A DNA stretch of 64,000 nucleotides from positions 62,001-126,000 of the forward strand of contig CM061255.1 of assembly GCA_022605425.2 (NCBI GenBank), in the 5' to 3' direction. Below are positions 63,810 through 64,000 of the stretch, in pieces (within the stretch, counting starts at the first letter, position 1; each line of letters begins with the position of its first letter). A program made the translations under genes and the position numbers. This DNA is from Hamiltosporidium tvaerminnensis. Lineage: Eukaryota; Microsporidia; Dubosqiidae. Under the pieces are notes generated by a model that did not search any database, had not been told where the DNA came from, and saw only the letters and a program-made list of their open reading frames with translations.

Positions 63810-64000
63810 AGTTATTAGCAATATTAGTATTATTGTTGTTATGAGTATTAATAAGGTTGTATGGTTAGTATGATTGTTATTATAACCACCATCATTATCA
63901 TTATTATAACCATTATCCTTACTATTGTCAACACCCTTATTATTGTTATCTCTTGGATTACCGTTAGAATCTATATCTACTGTGTTATATTCTAAATCTA
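63810..64000 (-). CDS. Asn-rich frame, probably the 5' part of the 736-aa gene, frameshifted; off the window edge
   Basis: The minus frame starting with base 63998 is open for 63 codons to a TAA at 63807-63809 and continues past the window. It reads DLEYNTVDIDSNGNPRDNNN then GVDNSKDNGYNNDNDGGYNN, a composition like the neighbour gene and including a GVD from GGGTGTTGAC. The neighbour's own frame is open upstream of its ATG from 63864, reading NLINTHNNNNTNIANNLTCV then RQLLDKITTYLS before MFKDN, which looks like genuine protein. The two frames overlap by 55 bp (63810-63864) in AAT-repeat DNA. A single indel there, real or from sequencing, would join them. Alternatively this is the end of a separate gene. 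Confidence 0.5.

Overview
The window looks like a large, AT-rich microsporidian genome. Genes are intronless and sit in small islands, and the proteins carry Asn/Lys-rich low complexity. One start codon is preceded directly by a C-rich block, as in microsporidian promoters. A very large, nearly gene-free AT-rich stretch separates the islands. A Hamiltosporidium-like parasite of an arthropod is my best guess, from memory of EGVN/NTP-rich proteins in that group; it is unverified.

Layout. Left island, 1-6472: the N-terminal two thirds of a DMC1-type meiotic recombinase (minus strand, running off the window), a frameshifted retroelement remnant, a 33-bp minisatellite, an unrecognised multi-pass membrane protein (minus), a tandem array with a 38-bp period, one 0.72-kb interspersed repeat, and a 613-aa protein with an N-terminal RING finger and C-terminal tandem BRCT domains (plus). 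The BRCT pair keeps the phosphoserine-pocket residues of BRCA1, so I call it BRCA1/BARD1-like. Middle, about 6.5-60.6 kb: a desert with no supportable host gene. It holds five more copies of the 0.72-kb repeat, four copies of a shorter (~160 bp) A-tailed relative with the same 5' head, three copies of an unrelated ~235-bp SINE-like element with a GAATGAATGA tail, and one decayed ~3.2-kb non-LTR retrotransposon of an arthropod type. Right island, 60.6-64 kb: simple repeats, another 38-bp array, and a 736-aa repeat-riddled protein (minus) whose 5' part seems to continue upstream in another frame.

Two things stand out. First, BRCA1-like and DMC1-like recombination proteins lie a few kb apart in a lineage known for gene loss. 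Second, the short DNA word GGGTGTTAA recurs dozens of times in the islands, in both orientations, outside and inside genes. It encodes Gly-Val-Asn when read one way and Asn-Thr-Pro/Leu-Thr-Pro when read the other, so the DNA word rather than the peptide seems to be what spreads. I saw none of its GGGTGTTA core in the desert. All calls come from reading the sequence and recalling family motifs; no search was run.
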